Translations under genes and position numbers: made by a program | Source of the DNA: Bacillus carboniphilus | GTDB lineage: Bacteria; Bacillota; Bacilli; Bacillales; JC228 | Length of the DNA: 64,000 bases | Reading direction: 5' to 3' | Assembly (NCBI RefSeq): GCF_039522365.1 | Contig: NZ_BAAADJ010000022.1 | Span: forward strand, 62,001 to 126,000 | Notes under the pieces: model-generated | What the model was told of the DNA's origin: nothing | Seen by the model: the letters and a program-made list of their open reading frames with translations, nothing else | Databases searched by the model: none | In this document: positions 36,435-45,465 of the stretch, one piece after another | Position numbering within the stretch: position 1 is the first letter of the stretch | Layout of the letters: every line of letters starts with the position of its first letter

Positions 36435-36449
36435 AATTTTCAGTACATG
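36435..36449 (+). promoter_or_regulatory. Candidate CodY box (distal) upstream of xerC-codY operon
   Basis: AATTTTCAGTACATG matches the CodY consensus AATTTTCWGAAAATT at 12 of 15 positions. It is about 136 bases upstream of the -35 box. Confidence 0.35.
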
Positions 36450-36557
36450 AAACTTTTATCTTTTTCAAACGTATTGTAAAATGCAGAAGGAAATCTAAAA
36501 TTTTCGGTCACAATAATTCAAGTAGATGACTTTTACAGACTGTTTGAAACAATTCAA

Positions 36558-36572
36558 AATTTTGTGAAAAGA
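36558..36572 (+). promoter_or_regulatory. Candidate CodY box (proximal) upstream of xerC-codY operon
   Basis: AATTTTGTGAAAAGA matches the CodY consensus at 12 of 15 positions and ends 12 bases before the -35 box, a place where binding could affect the promoter. Confidence 0.4.
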
Positions 36573-36584
36573 ATGTAAAATCCG

Positions 36585-36613
36585 TTGCAAGTGCTACTTG
36601 GTTATGTTAATAT
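36585..36613 (+). promoter_or_regulatory. Sigma-A promoter for xerC-hslV-hslU-codY
   Basis: TTGCAA (36585-36590), a 17-base spacer, TAATAT (36608-36613), 26 bases before the xerC ATG. Confidence 0.65.
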
Positions 36614-36639
36614 TTAGTAGCCCTTGTGAGGTGATACAC

Positions 36640-37542
36640 ATGGAAAGTTGCAAAGCTCTGTTAATTCAGTTTCAAGAGTATATGCAAATTGAAAAGAACT
36701 TTTCTTCGCATACGATTCTCCATTATACGAAGGATATTGAATCCTTATTTGAATTTATGGCTGAGCAAAGCATTTCTGATCTTAGAGAGCTGGAGTATTT
36801 TGATGCAAGGCTATTTGTATCAAAACTTTTTGACCAATCCTTCAAAAGATCTAGTATATCTAGAAAGATTTCATCACTAAGAAGCTTTTATTCGTTTTTG
36901 ATGAGAGAAGGTGTCGTGGAACAAAATCCGTTTCAAATGCTTTCTTTGCCTAAAAAAGAAAAACGGTTACCTTCTTTTTTTTATGTAGAGGAAATGGAGA
37001 AGCTCTTAAATAGCCAATTTGAAAACAACCCAATTGGTCAGCGAGATAAGCTACTATTAGAACTACTTTATTCAACGGGAATTCGAATTAGTGAAGCAGA
37101 GAATTTAAAACTTGAACATATTGATTTTGTAGTGGGAACGATTCTTGTTTACGGTAAAGGAAGAAAAGAACGTTATATCCCCTTCGGTAGGTATGCTAGC
37201 GACTTACTACGTATATACATAAATGAAGGTAGACAAAATCTACTGACTAAAAATAAGAAGGATCACTCCTTCCTTTTTGTAAATTACCGAGGTGGTCCAT
37301 TAACTGCACGGGGAATGCGAGATATCTTAAACAAGATTATGAACAAGGCGGCCATGCAGGCTAATATTCACCCTCATATGTTACGTCATACGTTTGCAAC
37401 ACATCTATTGAATAATGGGGCTGACTTGCGCTCGGTTCAAGAGCTTCTTGGACACAGTCATCTTTCATCTACACAAGTATATACACACGTAACAAAGGAT
37501 CATTTGCAAAAAACATATAAGTCATTTCATCCGCGTGCATAA
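36640..37542 (+). CDS. xerC: Tyrosine recombinase XerC (CodV)
   Basis: Site-specific recombinase that resolves chromosome dimers at dif together with a second Xer protein. 300 residues from ATG 36640 preceded by GTGAGGTGATACAC; 14 upstream codons overlap the promoter and are rejected. The N-terminal SAM-like core-binding domain is followed by the catalytic domain with Arg in [12 protein letters not shown], Lys in [41 protein letters not shown] and the nucleophile tyrosine in VYTH. First gene of the codV-clpQ-clpY-codY operon, as in B. subtilis. Confidence 0.96.
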   Translation: MESCKALLIQFQEYMQIEKNFSSHTILHYTKDIESLFEFMAEQSISDLRELEYFDARLFVSKLFDQSFKRSSISRKISSLRSFYSFLMREGVVEQNPFQMLSLPKKEKRLPSFFYVEEMEKLLNSQFENNPIGQRDKLLLELLYSTGIRISEAENLKLEHIDFVVGTILVYGKGRKERYIPFGRYASDLLRIYINEGRQNLLTKNKKDHSFLFVNYRGGPLTARGMRDILNKIMNKAAMQANIHPHMLRHTFATHLLNNGADLRSVQELLGHSHLSSTQVYTHVTKDHLQKTYKSFHPRA

Positions 37543-37564
37543 GCAATCTTTAGGAGGAAAATGT

Positions 37565-38107
37565 ATGTCTAACTTTCACGCTACAACGATATTTGGAATC
37601 CATCACAATGGGAAATGTGCCATGTCTGGGGATGGACAGGTTACCTTTGGCAATGCAGTCGTTATGAAACATACAGCAAGGAAGGTTCGTAAATTATTTG
37701 GTGGAAAGGTCTTAGCAGGATTTGCAGGATCAGTAGCTGATGCATTTACGCTTTTTGAAATGTTCGAAGGAAAGCTTGAGGAGTTTAATGGAAACTTACA
37801 AAGAGCAGCGGTTGAACTGGCGAAGCAGTGGAGAAGTGATAAGATTCTTCGTAAGCTTGAGGCCATGCTCATTGTTATGAATGAATCTCATATGCTCCTT
37901 ATTTCTGGAACTGGAGAAGTCATTGAGCCAGACGATGGAATATTAGCGATTGGTTCTGGTGGAAATTATGCTCTTGCTGCTGGTCGAGCTCTAAAGAGAA
38001 ATGCTGGAGAGTACCTAGAAGCTAGAGATATTGCAAAAGCTGCATTAGAAACTGCTGCTGAGATTTGTGTCTATACAAATAATGAAATCATTATAGAGGA
38101 GCTGTAA
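37565..38107 (+). CDS. hslV: ATP-dependent protease peptidase subunit HslV (ClpQ/CodW)
   Basis: Proteasome-like peptidase that works with HslU. 180 residues from ATG 37565, preceded by TTTAGGAGGAAAATGT. The start reads [11 protein letters not shown]: after methionine removal the N-terminal residue would be serine, with the TT pair used as nucleophile in other HslV proteins pushed five residues inward. This matches B. subtilis CodW, reported to be an N-terminal serine protease. [16 protein letters not shown] and the C-terminal [17 protein letters not shown] blocks are conserved. hslU follows three bases later. Confidence 0.96.
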   Translation: MSNFHATTIFGIHHNGKCAMSGDGQVTFGNAVVMKHTARKVRKLFGGKVLAGFAGSVADAFTLFEMFEGKLEEFNGNLQRAAVELAKQWRSDKILRKLEAMLIVMNESHMLLISGTGEVIEPDDGILAIGSGGNYALAAGRALKRNAGEYLEARDIAKAALETAAEICVYTNNEIIIEEL

Positions 38108-38109
38108 TT

Positions 38110-39531
38110 ATGGTGAATCTACTAAAAAGTAACAGTACCTATTTAACTCCAAGACAAATTGTGGAACGTTTAGATCAGTTTATTGTTGGTCAAAGGGATG
38201 CAAAAAGAGCTGTAGCTGTCGCATTACGAAACCGTTACCGTCGCAGTCAGCTTCCTGAAAAGCTAAGGGATGAAGTGAATCCTAAAAATATTTTAATGAT
38301 TGGGCCAACAGGTGTAGGTAAAACGGAAATTGCAAGGAGAATGGCAAAGCTAGTTGGTGCTCCCTTTATAAAAGTTGAGGCAACTAAATTTACTGAGGTT
38401 GGATATGTTGGAAGAGATGTCGAATCAATGGTTAGAGACCTTGTTGAGACTTCTGTACGACTAGTGAAAGAAGAAAAAATGATCAGTGTGAAAGAAAGAG
38501 CAGAACAAAATGCTAATAAACGCTTAGTTGAACTTTTAGTCCCTGGTAAGAAAAAGCAAACGAATATGAAAAATCCTTTTGAAATGCTCTTTGGTGGCGG
38601 TGGAGACCAAGAGGATACTCAGCAACAATCGAATGAGGATTATAATCTTCTAGAAAGAAGAAAAATTGTTAAAGAAAAGCTTGCTTTAGGTGAACTAGAA
38701 AACGAAGTGGTTACAGTTGAAGTTGAGGAACAACAACCATCCATGTTTGATATGCTCCAAGGATCGGGTATGGAACAAATGGGTATGAATATGCAAGATG
38801 CCCTAGGTAGTCTAATGCCAAAGAAAAAGAAAAAGAGAAAGCTATCCGTTCGTGAAGCTAGAAAAGTGTTAACGAACGAAGAGGCTAACAAGTTAATTGA
38901 TATGGATGAAGTGACCCAAGAGGCTGTTTTTAGAGCAGAGCAGACAGGGATTATCTTCATTGATGAAATTGACAAAATTGCTAGCAAAGGGAACCAGTCT
39001 TCAAGTGCTGATGTATCTCGTGAAGGGGTTCAAAGAGACATTCTACCGATTGTTGAAGGGTCAACAGTTGTAACGAAATACGGATCTGTTAAAACAGACC
39101 ATGTTTTATTTATGGCCGCTGGAGCATTCCATATGGCAAAACCTTCTGATCTAATACCGGAACTACAAGGAAGATTTCCGATTCGTGTAGAACTAGGAAA
39201 ACTATCAGTAGATGACTTTGTAAAAATTCTAGTAGAGCCAGATAATGCTTTAATTAAACAATATAAAGCTTTATTGGAAACAGAAGGTATACAAATTGAA
39301 TTTTCTGACGATGCTATTCGTAGAATCGCAGAAATTGCATTTGAAGTGAATCAGAACACCGATAATATTGGAGCTAGAAGACTACATACTATTTTAGAGA
39401 AACTTCTAGAAGATCTTTCTTTTGAAGCTCCGGATATTACTTTAGAAACGATTCAAATCACGCCAGAATATGTAAATGAAAAACTAGGCGCTATTTCAAA
39501 GGATAAAGATTTAAGTCAATTTATTCTCTAG
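38110..39531 (+). CDS. hslU: ATP-dependent protease ATPase subunit HslU (ClpY/CodX)
   Basis: AAA+ unfoldase that feeds substrates to HslV. 473 residues. N-terminal [17 protein letters not shown], Walker [10 protein letters not shown] (about residue 65) with the GYVGRDVE pore loop after it. An intermediate I-domain (about residues 115-260, Gln/Met-rich with a PKKKKKRK stretch) is followed by Walker [12 protein letters not shown] and sensor 2 in [12 protein letters not shown]. The C-terminal residues LSQFIL insert into HslV. The start is ATG 38110, two bases after the hslV stop. Confidence 0.97.
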   Translation: MVNLLKSNSTYLTPRQIVERLDQFIVGQRDAKRAVAVALRNRYRRSQLPEKLRDEVNPKNILMIGPTGVGKTEIARRMAKLVGAPFIKVEATKFTEVGYVGRDVESMVRDLVETSVRLVKEEKMISVKERAEQNANKRLVELLVPGKKKQTNMKNPFEMLFGGGGDQEDTQQQSNEDYNLLERRKIVKEKLALGELENEVVTVEVEEQQPSMFDMLQGSGMEQMGMNMQDALGSLMPKKKKKRKLSVREARKVLTNEEANKLIDMDEVTQEAVFRAEQTGIIFIDEIDKIASKGNQSSSADVSREGVQRDILPIVEGSTVVTKYGSVKTDHVLFMAAGAFHMAKPSDLIPELQGRFPIRVELGKLSVDDFVKILVEPDNALIKQYKALLETEGIQIEFSDDAIRRIAEIAFEVNQNTDNIGARRLHTILEKLLEDLSFEAPDITLETIQITPEYVNEKLGAISKDKDLSQFIL

Positions 39532-39590
39532 TCGCTGAAAAAAATGATAAATTAGATGTAGCAAGAGATGCTGTAGGAGGAAAAATTAAA

Positions 39591-40370
39591 ATGGATTTAT
39601 TATCAAAAACAAGAAAAATTAACGCAATGCTTCAAAAAGCGGCTGGTAAGCCTGTTAACTTTATGGATATGGCAAATACATTAAGTGAAGTTATTGAAGC
39701 AAATGTCTATGTTTTAAGTCGCAGAGGAAAGCTTCTAGGATTTGCTGTAAACCAACAAATTGAGAATGAAAGAATGAAGCAAATGTTGGCAGACCGTCAA
39801 TTTCCAGAAGAATACACAAAAAATTTATTCAACATTCAAGAGACATCTTCTAACTTGGATGTATACAGTGAACATACTGCGTTCCCTGTTGAAAACAGAG
39901 AGTTATTCCAAAATGGTTTAACTACGATCGTTCCAATCAACGGTGGGGGAGAAAGACTAGGGACCCTAGTTCTTGCTCGTTTGCAACAAGAGTTCTCAAA
40001 TGATGACTTAATCCTTGGTGAATACGGTGCAACAGTTGTTGGTATGGAAATTCTTCGTGAAAAAGCAGAAGAAATTGAAGAGGAAGCAAGAAGTAAAGCG
40101 GTTGTTCAAATGGCGATTAGCTCTCTATCATACAGTGAGCTCGAGGCGATTGAGCATATCTTTGAAGAACTAAGCGGAAAAGAAGGCTTACTCGTTGCAT
40201 CTAAAATAGCAGATCGTGTGGGAATTACTCGTTCCGTTATCGTTAACGCTCTTAGAAAATTAGAGAGTGCTGGTGTCATTGAATCAAGATCCCTAGGAAT
40301 GAAAGGGACTTACATTAAAGTATTAAATGATAAGTTTTTAGCTGAACTAGAAAAGCTTAAAACTTCATAA
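39591..40370 (+). CDS. codY: GTP-sensing global transcriptional repressor CodY
   Basis: Repressor that senses branched-chain amino acids and GTP, and in Bacillus controls amino acid, competence, motility and sporulation genes. 259 residues. The N-terminal GAF ligand domain ([15 protein letters not shown] to about residue 155) is followed by a long helix and a winged helix-turn-helix with [57 protein letters not shown] precedes the ATG. Last gene of its operon; a terminator follows. Possible CodY sites lie upstream of the operon and of flgB. Confidence 0.98.
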   Translation: MDLLSKTRKINAMLQKAAGKPVNFMDMANTLSEVIEANVYVLSRRGKLLGFAVNQQIENERMKQMLADRQFPEEYTKNLFNIQETSSNLDVYSEHTAFPVENRELFQNGLTTIVPINGGGERLGTLVLARLQQEFSNDDLILGEYGATVVGMEILREKAEEIEEEARSKAVVQMAISSLSYSELEAIEHIFEELSGKEGLLVASKIADRVGITRSVIVNALRKLESAGVIESRSLGMKGTYIKVLNDKFLAELEKLKTS

Positions 40371-40380
40371 TAGTTGCATG

Positions 40381-40415
40381 AAAAAACCTTTGGCTGAATG
40401 CCAGAGGTTTTTTTA
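40381..40415 (+). terminator. Rho-independent terminator after codY
   Basis: AAAAACCTTTGGC pairs with GCCAGAGGTTTTT around loop TGAAT, followed by T-rich sequence. It separates the codY and flagellar operons. Confidence 0.85.
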
Positions 40416-40562
40416 TTTTGTGATTCTTATCACTGAGAAGATAATCCTCGAAGGGTAATGTTAAGTTTTTTTCGATGATTAGGAGAAATAACGAAAAATA
40501 GTATAAGGTTTATTACATTTGTAAAATTACTGAAATGTTTAAATATTCATTTCCATGCAGCA

Positions 40563-40607
40563 TCGAATAGGTATATGGTCCTGCAACACCGTAGTTGCCT
40601 ATTTCGA
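40563..40607 (+). other. Structured intergenic element between codY and flgB
   Basis: TCGAATAG (40563-40570) can pair with CTATTTCGA (40599-40607), and GCAAC (40583-40587) with GTTGC (40594-40598), forming a long hairpin with an 11-base bulge on the 5' side. No T-run follows. The surrounding 40416-40784 region is AT-rich, with TTTTTTCG repeats and no credible gene; two small opposing open frames there lack ribosome binding sites. It might be a leader or a small RNA; function unknown. Confidence 0.4.
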
Positions 40608-40784
40608 CACAAAACTACAAGGGGTTTCTCGATTTTTTCGACAATTTCCTTTCGAATATATTCACCGATTTTTTCGCGAAATAGTAAAATTTCATTTTTC
40701 TTCCTGTTTGTAATCCCATTTTCCTTTAGGGAAAATAGGAAAATTGGCACAAGAAAAATAACTTTAACTACATAGACAGATGCT

Positions 40785-40813
40785 TTGTTAATCATTAGAA
40801 TAGTTAATATACT
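40785..40813 (+). promoter_or_regulatory. Probable sigma-A promoter of the fla/che operon
   Basis: TTGTTA (40785-40790), a 17-base spacer, TATACT (40808-40813), 60 bases before the flgB start. In B. subtilis the main fla/che promoter is also sigma-A type. No clear sigma-D promoter was seen in this gap. Confidence 0.55.
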
Positions 40814-40873
40814 TGTATTTTTGCTTACTTATTCATTTCGACTGTTACATTTATTTTACGAGAGGTGTTAAGG

Positions 40874-41263
40874 GTGAAATTATTTTCTAATATATTTACT
40901 TCCCTAGAACAAGGGTTGCAATATTCGACAATGAAGCAAAATGCAATATCAGATAATATTGCAAATGTCGACACTCCCAATTACAAAGCAAAGTCGGTTT
41001 CTTTCCAAGACACCTTGCAAAAAGCAACGAAGGAACTAGATGGATTGCGAACAGATCCAAGGCACTTTGAAATTAAGGCGAAAACACAGAATCCTTTTAT
41101 TCAAGCTAGAAGTAATTATTTATACAATAACAACGGTAACAGCGTTGATATGGATAAAGAAATGACGGATTTAGCAAAGAACCAAATCTATTACAATGCA
41201 CTGGTTGAACGATTGAATGGTAAGTTTTCAAGTTTACAAAGTGTGATTAAAGGTGGTCAATAA
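40874..41263 (+). CDS. flgB: Flagellar basal-body rod protein FlgB
   Basis: Proximal rod component exported through the flagellar type III system. 129 residues from GTG 40874 (MKLFSNIF), with GAGAGGTG as ribosome binding site; three upstream codons are not needed. It has the rod signature ISDNIANVDTPNYKAK near the N-terminus and the C-terminal helix MDKEMTDLAKNQIYYNALVERLNGKF. First gene of the fla/che operon; flgC follows after two bases. Confidence 0.96.
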   Translation: MKLFSNIFTSLEQGLQYSTMKQNAISDNIANVDTPNYKAKSVSFQDTLQKATKELDGLRTDPRHFEIKAKTQNPFIQARSNYLYNNNGNSVDMDKEMTDLAKNQIYYNALVERLNGKFSSLQSVIKGGQ

Positions 41264-41265
41264 GC

Positions 41266-41712
41266 ATGAACGCATTTAATAGTATGAATATCACATCGTC
41301 TGCTCTATCTGCACAGAGATTAAGAATGGATGTTGTATCCTCTAATATGGCAAATGCAGAATCCACACGTGCACAATTTGTGAATGGAGAATGGCAGCCA
41401 TATAGACGAAAGATGGTCGTCTTACAACCACAGAATCAATTTTCAACTTTTTTAAAGCAAGCTATGAATACAAATCAATCCGGGGACGGGGTAGCTGTTT
41501 CAAAAATAGTTGAAGACAGGAGCCCATTTAAGCTAGTCTTCGATCCTAGTCATCCAGATGCAAATGAAGATGGATATGTAGAGATGCCTAATGTGGATCC
41601 ACTACGAGAAATGGTGGACCTAATTAGCTCTACAAGGTCTTATGAAGCTAACGTAACCGTACTTAATGCTACAAAGGGCATCATGATGAAAACACTAGAA
41701 ATTGGAAAGTAA
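41266..41712 (+). CDS. flgC: Flagellar basal-body rod protein FlgC
   Basis: Proximal rod protein of 148 residues, exported without a cleaved signal. The N-terminal rod motif SALSAQRLRMDVVSSNMANAEST and the C-terminal DLISSTRSYEANVTVLNATKGIMMKTLEIGK are typical, with the VDPLREMVDL lead-in. The ATG follows the flgB stop by two bases, and AAAGGTGG near the end of flgB serves as ribosome binding site. The next gene is fliE, as in all Bacillus fla/che operons. Confidence 0.97.
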   Translation: MNAFNSMNITSSALSAQRLRMDVVSSNMANAESTRAQFVNGEWQPYRRKMVVLQPQNQFSTFLKQAMNTNQSGDGVAVSKIVEDRSPFKLVFDPSHPDANEDGYVEMPNVDPLREMVDLISSTRSYEANVTVLNATKGIMMKTLEIGK

Positions 41713-41724
41713 GGGTGAGTAAAA

Positions 41725-42021
41725 ATGATTGAACGGATATCGAATAGTTCTCTACCGAATCTAAACTTACAAAAAACTAGCACAAGTCCTGCTGATGTAC
41801 AGAAGAGTTTTTCTTCGTGGTTAAAGGATTCAGTCCAAGAAGTAAATAATGCACAATTGCATTCTGACCAAATGACCGAGAAGTTAGTTCGTGGTGAGCA
41901 AGTCCAATTACATGAAGTGATGATTGCAGCTTCAAAAGCTAGTGTTACTTTGCAGGCAACCATAGAAGTAAGAAATAAAGTTGTTGAAGCCTATAAAGAA
42001 GTTATGAGGATGCAACTTTAA
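41725..42021 (+). CDS. fliE: Flagellar hook-basal body complex protein FliE
   Basis: Links the MS ring to the rod and is among the first substrates of the export apparatus. 98 residues. An N-terminal variable part is followed by SFSSWLKDSVQEVNNAQ and the conserved C-terminal VMIAASKASVTLQATIEVRNKVVEAYKEVMRMQL. AAGGGTGAG precedes the ATG. A 60-base gap to fliF carries no recognised signal. Confidence 0.96.
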   Translation: MIERISNSSLPNLNLQKTSTSPADVQKSFSSWLKDSVQEVNNAQLHSDQMTEKLVRGEQVQLHEVMIAASKASVTLQATIEVRNKVVEAYKEVMRMQL

Positions 42022-42081
42022 TCTTTACTTAACATAGTGGAAATCCGCGTGAATTAGCGTGCATGTACTCGGGGGATAAGA

Positions 42082-43686
42082 ATGAATGAATCACTTCTAA
42101 GACAAGTAAAAGGAATACAGTTATTTTGGAAAGAACGAACACAAAAACAAAAGCTAACATTGATCTCATCTATCTTAATCATATTTGTAGCCATAACCGT
42201 AATCGTTCTTCTTGCAGGTAAAAGTAATATGGTCCCTCTATACAGTCAATTGGCACCTTCTGAGACTGGTGTGATTAAAGAGACTTTAGATGGTAGAGGG
42301 ATTCAGTCTGTTATTACGGACGGTGGAACGACCATTTCAGTACCAGAACAATATGTCGATACATTGAAGGTTGAGCTGGCTGCTGAGGGTATTCCAAATA
42401 CTGGTCAAATTGATTACTCATACTTCAGTGAAAATGCTGGAATTGGTACAACTGAACAAGAATTTAATGTAATGAAATTGGACGCAATGCAAACGGAATT
42501 AGCCAACCTGATTAAAGGGATAGACGGCGTTCAGAATGCGAATGTTATGCTCAACCTTCCAGAGAAAGGAATCTTTGTAAGTGACGCATCTCAGGAAGCG
42601 TCAGCGTCCATTGTTTTGGAAACAAAACCGGGACACTCCTTTACTCAGGAACAGGTTTTTTCTTTGTATCACCTTGTTTCCAAAAGTGTTCCGAATCTCC
42701 CTACTGATAATATCGCCATAACGAATCAATATTTTGATAGTTTTGAACTAAAAAATAATGGGGATTCTTTTGGGGGTAATTTGATACAAACTCAATATGA
42801 GATGAAAAAGCAGATTGAGCGGGATATTCAAATCGAAGTACAACGTATGTTAGGGATGATCATGGGACAAGACAAAGTGGTTGTTTCAGTCTCAACTGAC
42901 ATTGACTTTGCCCAAGAAAATCGTGAAGAATCCATTGTCCAACCTGTTGATGGGGAAAACATGGAAGGAATCACCATAAGTGCTCAACGTTTAACAGAAA
43001 CTTTTACAGGAAGTGCTGACCAGGCAGGTGGAGTTCCTCAAGGGGAGGATCCAACAGACCCATTAAATCAATACATGGGCACGAATGGCTCAAACGGTGA
43101 TTATGAAAGAATCGAAGAAACAATAAACAACGAAGTAAACCGAATTCGAAAAGAAATTGTAGAAAGTCCATACAAGATTAAGGACATTGGAATTCAGGTA
43201 ATGGTTGAACCGCCCGTGCCGGATGATCCAACGTCAATGCCACAAGGGACCGTGGAAGACATCACACAGATGCTCGGAACCATTATCAGAACTTCAATAC
43301 ATAAGGACTCAAATGTAACGGAAATGAGTAACGAAGTGATTGAAGACAAGATTGTTGTTTCCGTTCAACCGTTTAATGGAAAGGTTGAATTCCAATCAAG
43401 TTCCAGCCCAGAGCTCCCATGGTGGGTATTTCCGGCAGTTGGTGGTTTATTGTTATTACTACTGATTCTAGTATTACTGTTTATGAAATCTCGTAATAAA
43501 TCTGAAGCTACAGGGTATGTGGCTGACTATAAAGAGGAAGAAGAACAAACGGCAATACATGTTCCAGATTTAAATAAAGAGAAGGAAACAGAAGGAACTG
43601 TTAAACGAAAGCAGCTCGAACAGCTGGCAATGAACAAGCCGGATGAATTCGTAAAATTACTTCGTTCCTGGCTTTCTCAAGAATAG
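42082..43686 (+). CDS. fliF: Flagellar MS-ring protein FliF
   Basis: Forms the membrane ring that is the base of the flagellum. 534 residues. The first transmembrane helix lies at about residues 26-46. Ring-building motifs follow, with PLYSQLAPSETG, NTGQIDYSYFSENAGIGTTEQEF and VMLNLPEKGIF. An extracellular variable part is rich in D/E/G. The second helix is at about 450-470, and the C-terminal cytoplasmic FliG-binding tail ends in DEFVKLLRSWLSQE. GGGGGATAAG precedes the ATG. fliG follows 11 bases later. Confidence 0.97.
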   Translation: MNESLLRQVKGIQLFWKERTQKQKLTLISSILIIFVAITVIVLLAGKSNMVPLYSQLAPSETGVIKETLDGRGIQSVITDGGTTISVPEQYVDTLKVELAAEGIPNTGQIDYSYFSENAGIGTTEQEFNVMKLDAMQTELANLIKGIDGVQNANVMLNLPEKGIFVSDASQEASASIVLETKPGHSFTQEQVFSLYHLVSKSVPNLPTDNIAITNQYFDSFELKNNGDSFGGNLIQTQYEMKKQIERDIQIEVQRMLGMIMGQDKVVVSVSTDIDFAQENREESIVQPVDGENMEGITISAQRLTETFTGSADQAGGVPQGEDPTDPLNQYMGTNGSNGDYERIEETINNEVNRIRKEIVESPYKIKDIGIQVMVEPPVPDDPTSMPQGTVEDITQMLGTIIRTSIHKDSNVTEMSNEVIEDKIVVSVQPFNGKVEFQSSSSPELPWWVFPAVGGLLLLLLILVLLFMKSRNKSEATGYVADYKEEEEQTAIHVPDLNKEKETEGTVKRKQLEQLAMNKPDEFVKLLRSWLSQE

Positions 43687-43697
43687 GGGGGGATTTA

Positions 43698-44711
43698 ATG
43701 AAGAAAGATTCAAAAGAGTTAACGGGTAGACAAAAGGCAGCGATACTACTCATCTCCCTCGGTCCTGAAGTATCAGCATCTGTTTATAAACATTTATCAG
43801 AAGAAGAGATTGAACAACTGACGCTTGAAATATCTGGTGTTAGAAAAGTAGATGCCATAGCAAAAGAGGAAATTTTAGAGGAGTTTCATAGCATTGCTTT
43901 AGCACAGGATTACATCTCCCAAGGTGGGATTGGTTATGCCAAGATGGTACTTGAAAAGGCTCTTGGTGAGGACCAAGCGAACCTAATTATCAATCGCTTA
44001 ACCTCATCGCTTCAGGTAAAACCGTTTGACTTTGCAAGAAAAGCTGACCCTGGCCAAATTTTAAACTTTATCCAAAATGAACACCCGCAAACCATTGCAC
44101 TTATTTTATCTTATTTAGACCCAACTCAAGCTGGCCAGATATTGTCTGAGTTACCGCAGGAAATGCAAGCGGATATTGCCAAGAGAATAGCCATTATGGA
44201 TAGCACTTCACCAGAGGTTATCAACGAAGTAGAACAAATCCTTGAAAGAAAGCTTTCAGCTACTGTGACTCATGATTACACCCATGCTGGTGGAATTGAA
44301 GCAGTGGTTGAGGTGTTGAACGGTGTTGATCGTTCAACCGAACGTACTATTTTAGATGCTTTAGAGATTCAGGATCCCGAACTTGCTGAAGAAATTAAAA
44401 AGAGAATGTTTGTATTTGAAGATATCGTCACATTGGATAATCGTTCAATTCAGAGAGTAATACGTGATTGTGAAAATGAAGACCTTATTTTTGCATTAAA
44501 AGTAGCAAGCGAGGAAGTAAAAGAAGTTGTTTTCAAAAATATGTCTAAACGGATGGCAGACACCTTTAAAGAAGAAATGGAATTACTGGGTCCTATTCGT
44601 TTACGAGATGTGGAAGAAGCCCAATCTAGAATTGTAGCCATTATTCGGAGATTAGAGGATGCTGGTGAAATTGTAATTGCTAGAGGTGGAGGAGACGATA
44701 TTATTGTCTAG
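43698..44711 (+). CDS. fliG: Flagellar motor switch protein FliG
   Basis: Rotor protein that contacts FliF, FliM/FliY and the stator. 337 residues. The N-terminal FliF-binding domain has LTGRQKAAILLISLGPEVSA. The EHPQT motif (about residue 128) in the middle domain binds FliM. The C-terminal torque helix carries the charged residues of FEDIVTLDNRSIQRVIRD. AGGGGGGGATTTA precedes the ATG. Its end overlaps the likely fliH start by eight bases. Confidence 0.97.
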   Translation: MKKDSKELTGRQKAAILLISLGPEVSASVYKHLSEEEIEQLTLEISGVRKVDAIAKEEILEEFHSIALAQDYISQGGIGYAKMVLEKALGEDQANLIINRLTSSLQVKPFDFARKADPGQILNFIQNEHPQTIALILSYLDPTQAGQILSELPQEMQADIAKRIAIMDSTSPEVINEVEQILERKLSATVTHDYTHAGGIEAVVEVLNGVDRSTERTILDALEIQDPELAEEIKKRMFVFEDIVTLDNRSIQRVIRDCENEDLIFALKVASEEVKEVVFKNMSKRMADTFKEEMELLGPIRLRDVEEAQSRIVAIIRRLEDAGEIVIARGGGDDIIV

Positions 44712-45465
44712 GGTATTTAAAGCGCCATTCGTCGCAAATCGTGAGGGGCAGTTAATAGGGGTGAAACCCTTCCACACCCAGGTTACAGAGGAAGTTGAAC
44801 CAGAAAAAAAACAGGATCCTAAAGTAGTGGCGGAGGAAATTGTTAACGCTGCTAATAAGCAAGCAGAGCAAATACTAGCAGAGGTTCATCAGCATAGAGA
44901 ACAAATGTTACTGGAGCTCGACCAAGAGAGAATACATTGGGCAGAAGAGAAGGAACAACTGAGGACCCAAGTGCAAAAAGAGGCTTATGAAGAAGGTTAT
45001 AATCAAGGTCGGAATGAAGGCTATAAAGACTTAAGCACTCTATTTGACAAGGCCAACTCAATTGTTAGCCAAGCTCAAGAGGATTATCACCAACACCTAA
45101 TAGATTCAGAGAAAACAATCGTTGAGCTAGCAGTGAAAGTTGCTGAAAAGGTTATCGGGAAAAAACTTAGACAAGAAGAAGATTTTATTTCCTTTTCTAA
45201 AGAGGCCATTAAACAAGTGAAAGAAACAAAGACAGCTTTTATTTATGTTCATCCTGACAACTATGAAGCTATACTTCGCTCAAAGAATGAACTTACATTA
45301 TTACTTCCAGCAGAATCAGAAATCTATGTTTATGCCAACCCAGAGCTCTCTTCGACGAGCTGCCTTATTGAAACGCCTGGGGGAAAACTAGATGGAAGTG
45401 CCGAAGTACAGCTTGCTGAAATTAAGCAGAAGCTTCTTGAATGGTTAGAGGAGGAAGAAGCGTGA
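44704..45465 (+). CDS. fliH: Flagellar assembly protein FliH
   Basis: Negative regulator and tether of the export ATPase FliI. 253 residues from TTG 44704 (MSRVFKAPFV), with GGAGGAG nine bases upstream inside fliG; an in-frame TTG at 44677 and a GTG at 44686 are alternatives. Most of the protein is a Glu/Gln-rich coiled coil with the glycine-repeat-like EEGYNQGRNEGYKD. The C-terminal V-ATPase E-subunit-like domain has VELAVKVAEKVIGKKL and ETPGGKLDGS. It overlaps the fliI GTG by four bases. Confidence 0.93.
   Translation: MSRVFKAPFVANREGQLIGVKPFHTQVTEEVEPEKKQDPKVVAEEIVNAANKQAEQILAEVHQHREQMLLELDQERIHWAEEKEQLRTQVQKEAYEEGYNQGRNEGYKDLSTLFDKANSIVSQAQEDYHQHLIDSEKTIVELAVKVAEKVIGKKLRQEEDFISFSKEAIKQVKETKTAFIYVHPDNYEAILRSKNELTLLLPAESEIYVYANPELSSTSCLIETPGGKLDGSAEVQLAEIKQKLLEWLEEEEA

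Noticed and set aside
40570-40617. Resemblance to a preQ1-I riboswitch (GGTCCTGCAACACC plus an A-rich ACTA tail)
   Set aside because: The tail is too far from the stem, P1 is only four pairs, GCAAC/GTTGC pairing competes, and the downstream genes are flagellar, not queuosine-related.
40547-40795. Two small opposing frames (82 residues minus, 66 residues plus) between codY and flgB
   Set aside because: No Shine-Dalgarno before either start and AT-driven composition; the minus one would read across the fla/che promoter. Kept only as unexplained intergenic DNA.
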